A DNA stretch of 64,000 nt from Acinetobacter seifertii (GTDB taxonomy: Bacteria > Pseudomonadota > Gammaproteobacteria > Pseudomonadales > Moraxellaceae): positions 511,827-575,826 of the forward strand of contig NZ_KB851200.1 in assembly GCF_000368065.1 (NCBI RefSeq). The letters are read 5' to 3'. A program made the translations under genes and the position numbers. Numbering within the stretch: the first letter of the stretch is position 1; each line of letters starts with the position of its first letter. The notes under the pieces are model-generated. The model was not told the origin of the DNA. It made no database searches and saw only the letters and a program-made list of their open reading frames with translations. Shown piece after piece: positions 1 to 8,681 of the stretch.

Positions 1-188
1 GAATATTCTTGCCAATCGGTAATCGTTTTGCTAATGACATTAGAAATATCAACTGTTGCAGCTTGTTGGGCACTGGTCGGTGCAGCTTTTGCATCGGCAT
101 TTTCATGTAAAAACATAAAACTACCCCCTGTAGCCAAAATGGCGACAAAGATGGCAGACAGTGCGAACTGTTTGCGGGAAAATGACAT
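1..188 (-). CDS. RND efflux periplasmic adaptor (membrane fusion protein), N-terminal part
   Basis: Reading the minus strand from an ATG at 188 gives an open frame to the window edge. It begins MSFSRKQFALSAIFVAILA, a short basic N-terminus and a hydrophobic segment that would act as signal or anchor. A linker rich in Ala and Gln follows, then VDISNVISKTITDWQEYS, which resembles the first beta strand of AcrA/MexA-type adaptors. Such adaptors link an inner-membrane RND pump to an outer-membrane channel. Only 62 codons are visible, so the substrate and subfamily cannot be told. It is divergent from a LysR-type regulator, which may control it. The family call is inference from the N-terminus. Confidence 0.6.
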   Translation of the reverse strand, partial: MSFSRKQFALSAIFVAILATGGSFMFLHENADAKAAPTSAQQAATVDISNVISKTITDWQEY

Positions 189-385
189 GAGGTGCTCCTA
201 GTTATTTGGATACCTGTTTTCAGACTTTTAGTTGTGGTCCGTATGGGAGAAACAGGGTTTATGGGATGGACGGAGCATAAAAGTTTGTCAATCACGAATA
301 AATATATTAAATTCGATAACACTATTCGTATTTTTATAACAATTGATGTGTTTGATTAAATAAATGCATTGATAGGAGTGTGCGT
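189..385. promoter_or_regulatory. Divergent promoter region between RND adaptor and LysR regulator
   Basis: This 197-bp AT-rich interval separates the start codons of the efflux adaptor (minus) and the LysR regulator (plus). LysR proteins usually bind such intervals at T-N11-A type sites. The stretch around 290-350 contains AT-rich partial inverted repeats but no single operator I can define with confidence. Its regulatory role is inferred from gene arrangement. Confidence 0.4.
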
Positions 386-1414
386 GTGGATCTATTTCAT
401 GCGATGAAAGTATTTAACAAAGTTGTCGAAACAAATAGTTTCAGTTTAGCGGCTGACAGTTTAGGACTACCGCGTGCTTCTGTGACGACAACCATTCAAG
501 GTTTAGAAAAACATTTGCAAGTTCGTTTATTGAACCGAACCACTCGTAAACTGAGTTTGACACCAGATGGTGCAGTTTATTATGAAAGGACTGCACGAAT
601 TTTAGCCGACGTAGAAGATGTAGAATCGAATTTTCATGATTCTGAACGTGGCCCTCGAGGTCGACTGCGCATTGATGTTAAAGCGTCAATTGGACGACTC
701 ATCCTTATTCCAATGCTTTGTGATTTTCATGCCAAGTACCCCGATATTGATTTGGTGATTGGAATGAGTGATCGTCCAGTCGATTTGGTTCAAGATGCAG
801 TGGACTGTGTTATTCGTATTGGTCAATTGAAAGATTCAAGTTTAGTTGCACGTCGTATCGGAACAATTCAGTGTGTCACTGTTGCTGCGCCTCGTTATTT
901 GATGGAACATGGCGAACCAAAAACCATTGAAGATTTACAAAAACATCAAGTGGTGCATTATTTTAATAGTCGTACTGGACGCAATATTGACTGGGATTTT
1001 ATGGTGGATGGCGAGATTCATAGCGTCGGTGTGAAAGGGCGTGTTTCTGTCAATGATAGTGATTCATATATTGATTTGGCAGTGCAAGGTTTCGGCTTAA
1101 TTCAATGTCCATATTACATGGCGGCAAAACATTTAGAATCTGGTGCACTTAGAGAGGTATTGACTGAATGGTTACCTGCACCGATGCCAATATCAGTCGT
1201 TTATCTACAAAACCGTCATTTATCGCCTAAAGTTCGTGTATTTGTAGACTGGGTAGCTGAATTATTTGCAAGTTGTCCATTGTTGAGTGGTTGTTCAATG
1301 GCATGGGATTCGAAATGTGAATTTGCCAGCGCTAAAGAAAATAACCATGAATATACTATTCGGACATTGGTTGAAAATGAAAATATGGCAGAAGCCTATA
1401 CACTCAAAAACTAA
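386..1414 (+). CDS. LysR-type transcriptional regulator
   Basis: This is a DNA-binding regulator of about 342 residues. The N-terminal winged helix-turn-helix covers roughly residues 1-60 (MDLFHAMKVFNKVVETNSF, then SLAADSLGLPRASVTTTIQ). A LysR substrate-binding domain follows (residues 90-290). I chose GTG at 386 because GGAG at 375-378 lies 7 bases upstream; a GTG at 380 is in frame but sits on top of that ribosome site. The C-terminus runs about 40 residues beyond the effector domain (SGCSMAWDSKCEF onward), longer than usual for the family. It is divergent from the RND adaptor gene, the classic arrangement for a LysR regulator and its target. The effector is unknown. Confidence 0.9.
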   Translation: MDLFHAMKVFNKVVETNSFSLAADSLGLPRASVTTTIQGLEKHLQVRLLNRTTRKLSLTPDGAVYYERTARILADVEDVESNFHDSERGPRGRLRIDVKASIGRLILIPMLCDFHAKYPDIDLVIGMSDRPVDLVQDAVDCVIRIGQLKDSSLVARRIGTIQCVTVAAPRYLMEHGEPKTIEDLQKHQVVHYFNSRTGRNIDWDFMVDGEIHSVGVKGRVSVNDSDSYIDLAVQGFGLIQCPYYMAAKHLESGALREVLTEWLPAPMPISVVYLQNRHLSPKVRVFVDWVAELFASCPLLSGCSMAWDSKCEFASAKENNHEYTIRTLVENENMAEAYTLKN

Positions 1415-1589
1415 TTTAAAATTTGAGTGATTTTTCAACATTTAGATAGTTAATCCAATCCATTGTTTAGACATATTCATAAATCCTTAATTTACTGGTA
1501 TAGAAATTGCAATTATTTCGGCAGAAGAGTAATTTAGAAATTGCTCAAGTTTTTATCACCTTATTTGGATTTTAAGGAGAAGCTTCAAG

Positions 1590-2375
1590 ATGGCAAGCTT
1601 TATGAAAAAAATGTTCGTTTCAACAACCTTAGTTTTGGCTGCTGTTGCAACGAATGTTCAAGCAAAGGATTGGAAGGTGATTCGTTTTGGTACTGAGTCG
1701 TCTTATGCTCCATTTGAATATAAAACACCAGATGGCAAGTTAACTGGTTTTGATGTTGATTTAGGTAATGCCATTTGTGCAAAGCTTAAAGCCAAATGTG
1801 TTTGGGTTGAAAACTCTTTTGACGGGATGATTCCCGCACTTAAAGCGAAAAAATTTGATGGCATTCTTTCATCAATGACAGTGACTGATGAACGTGCGAA
1901 ACAAATTTTATTTAGTAGCAAAATCTACAATACCCCAACGCGTATGGTTGCAAAAAAAGGCTCACCGTTATTGCCAACACCTACTTCATTAAAAGGTAAG
2001 CGTGTAGGGGTACAACAGGGCACAATTCAAGAAACATACGCTAAAACCTATTGGGCTCCAAAAGGTGTGAGTGTTGTTCCTTATCCAACTCAAGACTTGA
2101 TTTACCAAGACATGATGTCTGGTCGTTTAGATGCAACGTTACAAGATGCAATCATGGTTGATGGTGCTTTCTTAAAACAACCGAAAGGCAAAAACTTCGC
2201 TTTTGCTGGTGGCAATGTGGTTGATGTCAAAACATTGGGTGTAGGTGCGGCTATTGGTTTACGCAAAGAAGATGCAGATTTGAAAGCGAATATCGACAAA
2301 GCTTTGGCTGCAATCATTGCTGATGGCACATACAAGAAACTCGAGAAAAAATACTTCGCTTTTAGCATTTACTAA
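1590..2375 (+). CDS. Polar amino-acid ABC transporter, periplasmic substrate-binding protein (HisJ/ArtJ family)
   Basis: This is a class III-type solute-binding protein of 261 residues, the usual length for the HisJ/ArgT/ArtJ family. A signal peptide is clear (MKKMFVSTTLVLAAVATNVQA, likely cut before KDWK). The mature part opens with the family signature FGTESSYAPFEYKTPDGKL, then GFDVDLGNAIC, and carries the ligand-site arginine region TVTDERAKQI. AAGGAG at 1574-1579 serves the ATG at 1590; an ATG at 1602 is also possible. It is first in a four-gene import operon and is followed by a hairpin that should raise its level over the permeases. The ligand is probably lysine, arginine, ornithine or histidine; sequence alone does not decide. 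Confidence 0.9.
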   Translation: MASFMKKMFVSTTLVLAAVATNVQAKDWKVIRFGTESSYAPFEYKTPDGKLTGFDVDLGNAICAKLKAKCVWVENSFDGMIPALKAKKFDGILSSMTVTDERAKQILFSSKIYNTPTRMVAKKGSPLLPTPTSLKGKRVGVQQGTIQETYAKTYWAPKGVSVVPYPTQDLIYQDMMSGRLDATLQDAIMVDGAFLKQPKGKNFAFAGGNVVDVKTLGVGAAIGLRKEDADLKANIDKALAAIIADGTYKKLEKKYFAFSIY

Positions 2376-2382
2376 TGATGTG

Positions 2383-2411
2383 AAAAATGTCGGCTAAGTG
2401 CCGACATTTTT
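2383..2411 (+). terminator. Stem-loop between binding protein and permease genes (partial terminator)
   Basis: A perfect 12-bp stem (AAAAATGTCGGC paired with GCCGACATTTTT) closes a 5-nt loop. The right arm ends in five T. Placed between the binding-protein gene and the first permease, it fits a leaky terminator or an mRNA 3'-end protector that keeps the binding protein in excess, as known for other ABC import operons. Confidence 0.8.
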
Positions 2412-2466
2412 AAATCTATTCTCATCTCATCAATATTAGATATTGTTTTTAAGGAGAAGATGAGTC

Positions 2467-3156
2467 ATGTCTTTTTCTGGCTATGGGCCACTCCTTCTCA
2501 GCGGAACATGGATGACCATACAGCTTGCGCTGTTGTCACTCTTGCTTTCTGTCATTATTGGCTTAATTGGTGCGAGTTCAAAACTCTCTAATATTAAAGC
2601 TTTACGTTATATTGCGACCGGCTATACCACGCTCATTCGTAGTGTGCCTGACTTAGTGATTATGCTGCTGTTATTTTATAGCTTGCAGTTGGGTCTAAAT
2701 CAAATTACTGAAGCACTGCAAATGGATCAGATTGATATCAACCCATTTGTGGCTGGTGTGATTACCTTAGCGTTCATTTATGGTGCATATTTTACAGAGA
2801 CCTTTCGTGGTGCATTTCAATCTGTTCCAACGGGACAAATTGAAGCAGCAATGGCCTATGGGATGACGCCGTGGCAGGTTTTTCGACGTGTTTTATTCCC
2901 TCAAATGATGCGTTTTGCATTGCCTGGTATTGGTAACAACTGGCAAGTTTTGATTAAAGCGACCGCACTGGTTTCCATTATTGGCCTAACTGACATTGTA
3001 AAAATTACGCAAGATGCAGGTAGAAGTACCATGCAATTGTTCTTTTTCAGCATCGTCGCTGCTGCAATTTATTTGGCAATTACCACCGTGTCAAACCTGA
3101 TTTTAATGTGGCTTGAACGTCGTTATTCTGCTGGTGTAAGGAAGGGGCAATTATGA
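2467..3156 (+). CDS. hisQ: Polar amino-acid ABC transporter permease, HisQ-type
   Basis: This is an inner-membrane permease of 229 residues with about five hydrophobic segments. It carries the His/Glu/Gln/Arg-type inner-membrane signature (TTLIRSVPDLVIMLLLFY near residues 54-71) and the EAA loop that contacts the ATPase (EAAMAYGMTPWQVFRRVLFPQ). The Shine-Dalgarno AAGGAG lies just upstream of the ATG. Its stop overlaps the start of the next permease (ATGA at 3153), indicating translational coupling. By family knowledge it pairs with the next gene as a heterodimer. Substrate inference is shared with the binding protein. Confidence 0.88.
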   Translation: MSFSGYGPLLLSGTWMTIQLALLSLLLSVIIGLIGASSKLSNIKALRYIATGYTTLIRSVPDLVIMLLLFYSLQLGLNQITEALQMDQIDINPFVAGVITLAFIYGAYFTETFRGAFQSVPTGQIEAAMAYGMTPWQVFRRVLFPQMMRFALPGIGNNWQVLIKATALVSIIGLTDIVKITQDAGRSTMQLFFFSIVAAAIYLAITTVSNLILMWLERRYSAGVRKGQL

Positions 3157-3866
3157 TTGAAATCCTTCAACAATATTGGAAGGCATACCTTTGGACCGAT
3201 GGCCTACAGATGACCGGTGTCGCGATGACTGCTTGGTTATTGGTGCTTTCAATCGGTATTGGGTTTGTGCTTGCTGTGCCTTTATCACTTGCACGAGTAT
3301 CAGAAAATATCTGGTTGCGTGGCCCAGTTTGGCTGTTTACTTATGTGTTTCGTGGAACACCACTGTACATCCAATTGTTAATTATTTACTCGGGCATTTA
3401 TAGCTTTGATTATGTTCATGAACATCAAGCGCTCGATGCATTCTTTCGAGAGGGCATAAATTGCACCATTTTGGCATTCGCGCTCAATACTGGTGCATAT
3501 ACGACTGAAATCTTCGCTGGAGCGATCCGTTCTATTCCACATGGTGAGATTGAAGCTGCTCAAGCTTTCGGTATGTCAAGATGGAAACTCTACACACGGA
3601 TTATCATTCCGTCGATGTTACGCCGCGCTCTGCCATTTTATGGCAATGAAGTCATTTTAATGTTGCATGCGACAACCATTGCATTTACAGCAACTGTTCC
3701 CGACATTTTAAAAATTGCGCGCGATGTGAATGCCGCAACCTATGACACTTTCAATGCTTTTGGAATTGCTGCTGTGTTGTATGCAGTGTTGGCATTTATT
3801 TTGATTTGGATATTTCGTAAGTTGGAAAAACGTTGGTTGGCATTTTTAAAGCCATCGAATCATTAG
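3153..3866 (+). CDS. hisM: Polar amino-acid ABC transporter permease, HisM-type
   Basis: This is the second permease, 237 residues, with five or so membrane segments. Family motifs are RGTPLYIQLLIIYSGIYSF near the N-terminal third and the EAA loop EAAQAFGMSRWKLYTRIIIP. The start codon overlaps the upstream stop by 4 bp, so synthesis of the two permeases is likely coupled. Length and motifs fit HisM/ArtM. The ATPase gene begins 9 bp downstream. Confidence 0.88.
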   Translation: MIEILQQYWKAYLWTDGLQMTGVAMTAWLLVLSIGIGFVLAVPLSLARVSENIWLRGPVWLFTYVFRGTPLYIQLLIIYSGIYSFDYVHEHQALDAFFREGINCTILAFALNTGAYTTEIFAGAIRSIPHGEIEAAQAFGMSRWKLYTRIIIPSMLRRALPFYGNEVILMLHATTIAFTATVPDILKIARDVNAATYDTFNAFGIAAVLYAVLAFILIWIFRKLEKRWLAFLKPSNH

Positions 3867-3875
3867 GAGACATAA

Positions 3876-4652
3876 ATGGAACACGTTGCAAAACTAGTGA
3901 TTCGTGATTTACACAAAACATTTGGCGATCATGAAGTACTGAAAGGGATATCACTTGATGCAAATGCTGGTGATGTAATTAGTATCATCGGTTCATCTGG
4001 TTCGGGTAAAAGTACCTTGCTGCGTTGTATCAATTTTTTAGAACAACCGAGCAATGGCACCATTAAACTCAATGGTGAAAAACTACGCACAGTCTTTGAT
4101 AAAAAAGGCAATTTAAAAGTGGTTGATCCAAAGCAACTACAAAAAATGCGTACTCAACTGATGATGGTGTTCCAGCACTTTAATTTATGGTCACATATGA
4201 CAGTGCTGGAAAATGTCATTGAAGGGCCAATTCATGTGCTTGGAGTAAAACGTGCAGAAGCAGAAGAGCGTGCACGCAAATATCTACGCAAAGTTGGATT
4301 GCCTGAAAGTGTTGAAAGCAAATATCCAGCATTTTTATCTGGTGGGCAACAACAACGGGTAGCGATTGCTCGTGCTTTGGCAATGGAACCGGAAGTGATG
4401 CTATTTGATGAACCAACCAGTGCACTTGATCCGGAGTTGGTGGGTGAAGTGCTCAAGGTTATGCAGAGTTTGGCTGAAGAAGGCCGTACCATGATTGTGG
4501 TGACACATGAAATGGGCTTTGCACGTCATGTGTCTAATCAAGTGATTTTCTTGCATCAAGGAAAAATTGAGGAACAGGGCCATCCTGATGAAGTACTCAA
4601 CAATCCGAAAAGTGAGCGTTTAAAGCAATTTTTAACAGGCAGTTTAAAATAA
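3876..4652 (+). CDS. hisP: Polar amino-acid ABC transporter ATP-binding protein, HisP-type
   Basis: This ATPase of 258 residues powers the importer. Walker A is [11 protein letters not shown] (near residues 38-48), the Q-loop is [14 protein letters not shown], the ABC signature is [15 protein letters not shown], Walker B is [14 protein letters not shown], and the switch histidine is in VVTHEMGFA. The insertion between Walker A and Q-loop ([20 protein letters not shown]) is typical of HisP rather than GlnQ. It is last in the operon and is followed directly by a strong terminator. Confidence 0.9.
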   Translation: MEHVAKLVIRDLHKTFGDHEVLKGISLDANAGDVISIIGSSGSGKSTLLRCINFLEQPSNGTIKLNGEKLRTVFDKKGNLKVVDPKQLQKMRTQLMMVFQHFNLWSHMTVLENVIEGPIHVLGVKRAEAEERARKYLRKVGLPESVESKYPAFLSGGQQQRVAIARALAMEPEVMLFDEPTSALDPELVGEVLKVMQSLAEEGRTMIVVTHEMGFARHVSNQVIFLHQGKIEEQGHPDEVLNNPKSERLKQFLTGSLK

Positions 4653-4661
4653 GCCATTGAT

Positions 4662-4718
4662 ACCGAGTAAGATGAAATTTTTTATAAAAAGATTTTCATC
4701 GTACTCGGTTTCTTTTTG
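4662..4718. terminator. Rho-independent terminator of the ABC import operon
   Basis: An 8-bp stem (ACCGAGTA with TACTCGGT) continues after one mismatch into a 7-bp stem (GATGAAA with TTTCATC). TTTCTTTTT follows on the plus strand. It lies between the convergent hisP-type gene and abeS. Confidence 0.85.
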
Positions 4719-4726
4719 GTTATATT

Positions 4727-5056
4727 TTATAGATGAGTGTTTTTAGAAAACACATTAATAATGATAATACCTGCAATCATTAAAGTAAGACCAATACAGG
4801 CCGCTAAGTCTAAATGTTGTTTGTAAAATATCCAGCCAATTGCAGAAATTAAAATAATACCCGCGCCCGACCAAATGGCGTATGCAATTCCAATTGGGAT
4901 CGTTTTTAGCGTCAGGGACAATAAATAAAAAGCAATCGCATAGCCCACAACCGTAACGATGGATGGAATGGGAACAGTAAAACCTTGAGATGCTTTTAAG
5001 GCTGAAGTTGCAATGACTTCACAAGCAATCGCAATTGCTAAATAAAGATAAGACAT
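4727..5056 (-). CDS. abeS: Small multidrug resistance efflux pump AbeS
   Basis: This is an SMR-family proton/drug antiporter of 109 residues with four membrane helices. The essential glutamate lies in helix 1 (LAIAIACEVIATSALKAS, Glu13). The conserved GIAYAIWSGAGIILI loop and helix 3, and the WIFYKQHLDLAACIGL segment, are typical of EmrE/AbeS. The very close fit to AbeS of Acinetobacter is from memory of that protein. Members extrude quaternary ammonium compounds and dyes as dimers in the inner membrane. It stands as a single gene. Specificity in this strain is inferred. Confidence 0.9.
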   Translation of the reverse strand: MSYLYLAIAIACEVIATSALKASQGFTVPIPSIVTVVGYAIAFYLLSLTLKTIPIGIAYAIWSGAGIILISAIGWIFYKQHLDLAACIGLTLMIAGIIIINVFSKNTHL

Positions 5057-5303
5057 GGGGAACTGCGCCAGAATGAGTTTTAATCAATCTATATGAAATG
5101 TTGAAATGGTTTGCCAGTTTTAACGATTGTGCAATTTTTTTGGTACAACATTACCAGTAAACCAAACTGAACTGATCATTTGATTTTATATTAGCAAAGT
5201 GGCTTAAGCTATTTATTCATTTATTTAATCATTGATCTGTATAGTCATTTAAGAGAATCAGCAACCTTAGCTTGATCCTCTATAGAATTTTTAATGAGAT
5301 AAA

Positions 5304-5555
5304 TTAGTTGAGTAAATTTAACCCTTTAAATTTCTCTAACAGTTGCTCTTTATTTTCAATATGCGCAGGGTCTGGTTTTATGCAATCGATAGGGCAAACC
5401 GCTTTACATGTTGGCGCATCGTAAAAACCTACGCACTCGGTACAACGAAGTGGATCAATTTCATAAACTTTGCTCCCTTCAAAAATAGCGATGTTGGGAC
5501 ATTCAGGTAAGCACATATCACAGTTGATGCAGTCACTCGTAATCAAAAGTGCCAT
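5304..5555 (-). CDS. yfhL: YfhL-family 2[4Fe-4S] ferredoxin
   Basis: This small ferredoxin has 83 residues and two cluster motifs: CINCDMCLPECPN at residues 10-22 and CTECVGFYDAPTCKAVCP, the second with the long spacer typical of YfhL-type (Alvin) ferredoxins. It starts two bases after the stop of the upstream U32 gene, so the two are surely cotranscribed. That pairing suggests it feeds electrons to, or supports the cluster of, TrhP in tRNA uridine hydroxylation. The partnership is inferred from context. Confidence 0.88.
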   Translation of the reverse strand: MALLITSDCINCDMCLPECPNIAIFEGSKVYEIDPLRCTECVGFYDAPTCKAVCPIDCIKPDPAHIENKEQLLEKFKGLNLLN

Positions 5556-5557
5556 GT

Positions 5558-6928
5558 TTAACTCGCTGAATAAGCCAATGTAGATGCAGTAATACTTTCT
5601 TTCGCATGCGGCAAATTGCGTACGAGTAGGGCATAACTGATATCAACATCTTGTGAGAGTGGAATTTCAACAAAATACCCCGAACCTTTAGCATCTATAA
5701 TTGGGTTACCTTTTAAATCGCGCATTTCGGTTAAGGTAAAGGTGATATTGCCTTGAGGTGTCATGAGTTCAAGTGAGTCGCCAACCACAAAACGATTTTT
5801 AACTTCAATGCGAATATAATCACCGCGACGTTCTAAAACCTCTCCACAAAATTGTTGATAGTCAAAATGTGATGAACCATCAGCATAGTTTTGATATTCG
5901 CTATGAACATGACGTCTTAAAAAACCTTCGGTATAACCGCGATTTGCCAACCCTTCGAGCTGAGTCATTAAGCTTGGGTCAAATGGTTTACCTGCTAAAG
6001 CATCATCAATGGCCTTTCGATAAATTTGAGCAGTACGCGCACAGTAAAAATACGACTTAGTACGGCCTTCAATTTTCAGTGAGGCGATGCCCATTTTGGT
6101 TAAATGATCTACATGTTGTACCGCACGTAAATCTTTAGAGTTCATAAAATAGGTGCCATGTTCATCTTCTTCGGCAGCAAACATTTCTTCATCATTACGT
6201 TGTACAAGCAAAGTTTGAGCTGAAGTTGTCTCTGATTGTGCAGATGAGCAGCAAGACTTTTCTAAGGTGTTGAGCTGAGTGACTGGAATCACATCGCCGT
6301 TCACATCTTCTTGAGCTTCATGCAACTTATAGTCCCAACGGCAAGCATTGGTACAAGCACCTTGGTTGGCATCACGTTTATTCATATAACCAGAAAGTAA
6401 GCAGCGACCTGAGTAGGCCATGCATAGTGCGCCATGTACAAAAACTTCGAGTTCAATATCTGGGACGTGTTGCTGGATTTCTTCGATTTCTTCTAATGAC
6501 AACTCACGTGATAAAATCACGCGGCTTAGACCGTAGTCTTTCCAAAATTTAACAGTGGCCCAGTTAATAGCGTTGGCTTGAACCGATAGATGAATTTGCA
6601 CTTCTGGGAAATGCTCACGCACCATCATAATTAAACCCGGATCAGACATAATAAGTGCATCTGGCTGCATCGCTACAATCGGTTCAAGGTCACGAATAAA
6701 GTTCTTTAATTTGCTGTTATGAGGCTGAATATTCACCACAACATAAAACTTTTTACCCAAAGCATGCGCTTCATCAATTCCAATTTTTAAGTTGTCATGA
6801 TCAAAAGCATTATTACGCACACGTAAACTGTAACGTGGTTGGCCTGCATATACGGCATCTGCTCCATAGGCAAATGCATAGCGCATGTTTTTTAGTGAAC
6901 CTGCGGGAGAGAGGAGTTCAGTTTTCAT
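5558..6928 (-). CDS. trhP: tRNA 5-hydroxyuridine synthesis protein TrhP (U32 family, YegQ)
   Basis: This U32-family protein is about 456 residues from the ATG at 6928. That start is preferred because KTELLSPAGSLKNMRYAFAY aligns directly with the YegQ start; the ATG at 6943 adds only five residues. Signatures are YAGQPRYSLRVRNN, HLSVQANAINWATVKFW, and the cysteine cluster ALCMAYSGRCLLSGY followed by GACTNACRW, a likely iron-sulfur site. In E. coli the family makes 5-hydroxyuridine at tRNA position 34 using prephenate. An insert near residues 225-255 containing CCSS is unusually Ser/Thr rich. The ferredoxin gene follows at once. Confidence 0.9.
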   Translation of the reverse strand: MKTELLSPAGSLKNMRYAFAYGADAVYAGQPRYSLRVRNNAFDHDNLKIGIDEAHALGKKFYVVVNIQPHNSKLKNFIRDLEPIVAMQPDALIMSDPGLIMMVREHFPEVQIHLSVQANAINWATVKFWKDYGLSRVILSRELSLEEIEEIQQHVPDIELEVFVHGALCMAYSGRCLLSGYMNKRDANQGACTNACRWDYKLHEAQEDVNGDVIPVTQLNTLEKSCCSSAQSETTSAQTLLVQRNDEEMFAAEEDEHGTYFMNSKDLRAVQHVDHLTKMGIASLKIEGRTKSYFYCARTAQIYRKAIDDALAGKPFDPSLMTQLEGLANRGYTEGFLRRHVHSEYQNYADGSSHFDYQQFCGEVLERRGDYIRIEVKNRFVVGDSLELMTPQGNITFTLTEMRDLKGNPIIDAKGSGYFVEIPLSQDVDISYALLVRNLPHAKESITASTLAYSAS

Positions 6929-6985
6929 AAAATAAAAAGGCATAAAAAATATATGGTTTTATTTTATTAACTCCACATGTTGGAT

Positions 6986-8446
6986 TCAACCTACTGAATT
7001 AGTAGGGATTTGATCTATATCATTTTGCGCGGGTAGCATATTTTTTGCTAACTCTCCTAAGCGCATCAAAGCATTTAACATTTTAGGATTTGGCTCAAAA
7101 CAAGCTGCAATACGTAAACAATGTCTAAAACGTTTATCAGCCGAACATAAAATTCCCGGCATACATAAGATTTTTTCATCCATGGCCTGATGAAACAGTT
7201 CTAGAGTATCAATTGATTCGGGTAGCTCTAACCATAAAATAAATCCTGCTTGTGGTCGACTGACTCGAGTACCGAGTGGAAAATAACGGCAAATATAAGA
7301 TTTGACGGTATCGATTTGCTGTTGATAGCGTTTTTTGAGCTGCCTTAAATGTAGATCATATCCGCCATTTTCTAAAAAAAGTCCCAACGTTTCCGTGAGC
7401 AAAGCCGGTTCAGCAACAGTGGTCGTAAATTTAAGTTGCTGCACAATATTACGAAAGCGCCCAGCTTCTACCCAACCAATTCGATAGTCGGGTGCTACGG
7501 TTTTCGTATAGCTACCACACACCAAAACCCATCCATTTTGATCAAACGCCTTAATGTTGGGTAAAAGCGGTTCTGTCAGTTGCAATTCGGCGTACATCGC
7601 ATCTTCAATGACAGGAACTTGAAACTGATTAGCTAACTCTGCCAAGCGACGACGGTTAGTTTCAGGCATGCTAAAACCGAGAGGATTGTGACCTGTTGGA
7701 ATGGTTAATATAACTTTTACACTTTTAGATTTTAACAGTTCTTCAAGAGCATCAAGGCACATACCTGTATGCGGCGAAGTCGGCACTTCTACGATTTTTC
7801 GGCCTAAATTATGAAGAAGCGGGTACAGGTTATGAAAAGTAGGAATCTCAAGAGCAATGCTGTCACCTGCTTGTGTGGTTGCCATAATCGCAAGACTCAA
7901 AGCCTCCATTGTGCCGTGAGTCAGCACAATATCATCTGCTGAAAGAAACATACCAAGTTGTAAACTTCGCCTCGCAACTTGAGTACGTAAACGCATAGAG
8001 CCGGGCGGTAAAGTATAGTTTTTAAAAATGTCTGGCTGCGTCCGTAAAACTTGAGCAGTTAAGCGTTTTAAGCGTTCAATTGGATAGAAGTTTTCACCTG
8101 TAGGGCAAGCTAAGGCCAAATTGACATAGTCGGTGTCCATCTGCTTTTTAATAATTTGCGCGAGAAAACAGCTAATTCCTGAAAGAGATACTTTTTCTTC
8201 ACTGACATAACGTTCTTCGAGTTCGAGTAAGTTTGAAGGTGCATGACAAACATAATAGCCAGACTGTGGACGAACTGAAATTAAACCTTGGTCTTCAAGC
8301 TGACGATAAGCTTCTTTTACGGTGTTAATGCTGACCTGATAATGATTTGCGCAGTCGCGAATTGATGGTAAGCGAGAGCCGATAGGCTGTCTGCCATTCT
8401 GAATTTGCAGGGTGAGGTCATCACTCACTTTTTTATATTTGTACAT
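6986..8446 (-). CDS. MocR-family regulator (GntR helix-turn-helix fused to aminotransferase fold)
   Basis: This protein of 486 residues has an N-terminal GntR winged helix (SRLPSIRDCANHYQVSINTV, residues 23-42, then YRQLEDQGLI) and a class I aminotransferase-like domain from about residue 105. The PLP lysine is in CGSYTKTVAPDYRIGW, and the substrate-binding arginine region is near the C-terminus (RHCLRIAACF). MocR proteins use PLP as a sensor to regulate vitamin B6, GABA or amino-acid genes. It is divergent from a PhzF-family gene, the probable target. Direct repeats in the shared promoter region fit MocR operators. The effector is unknown. Confidence 0.9.
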   Translation of the reverse strand: MYKYKKVSDDLTLQIQNGRQPIGSRLPSIRDCANHYQVSINTVKEAYRQLEDQGLISVRPQSGYYVCHAPSNLLELEERYVSEEKVSLSGISCFLAQIIKKQMDTDYVNLALACPTGENFYPIERLKRLTAQVLRTQPDIFKNYTLPPGSMRLRTQVARRSLQLGMFLSADDIVLTHGTMEALSLAIMATTQAGDSIALEIPTFHNLYPLLHNLGRKIVEVPTSPHTGMCLDALEELLKSKSVKVILTIPTGHNPLGFSMPETNRRRLAELANQFQVPVIEDAMYAELQLTEPLLPNIKAFDQNGWVLVCGSYTKTVAPDYRIGWVEAGRFRNIVQQLKFTTTVAEPALLTETLGLFLENGGYDLHLRQLKKRYQQQIDTVKSYICRYFPLGTRVSRPQAGFILWLELPESIDTLELFHQAMDEKILCMPGILCSADKRFRHCLRIAACFEPNPKMLNALMRLGELAKNMLPAQNDIDQIPTNSVG

Positions 8447-8483
8447 GTCAATTCATTAAAAAGCCAAAGCAATGGATACACTT

Positions 8484-8518
8484 TATAGTGATCTTATATT
8501 TAACTCAAATATAGTGAT
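8484..8518. promoter_or_regulatory. Candidate MocR operator: two direct repeats
   Basis: TATAGTGAT occurs at 8484-8492 and again at 8510-8518, in the same orientation and 26 bp apart. It lies just upstream of the MocR gene in its divergent interval with the phzF-type gene. MocR dimers are known to bind spaced direct repeats, so this is a plausible autoregulatory site. Both copies are AT-rich, so chance is not excluded. Confidence 0.4.
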
Positions 8519-8681
8519 TGCTTTTGATTAGTTCATTTAACACAAATCTAACTTAAAAACTGTGTCTATTATTTTTCATATGAACTGATACTGTAACCAT
8601 TAAAAATAAATCAGTAAGATCAAAAAATGGTAAGGATTTAAAAGCCATAATTTTTAATTACAAAATCAGTAGGAGTGGTCT

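Noticed and set aside
4750..4775. AATGATAAT motif inside abeS as a Fur box
   Set aside because: It lies near the 3' end of the coding sequence, matches only half the consensus and is not near any start.
5869..6060. 63-codon plus-strand frame within trhP
   Set aside because: Antisense to a strongly conserved gene, with no ribosome site.
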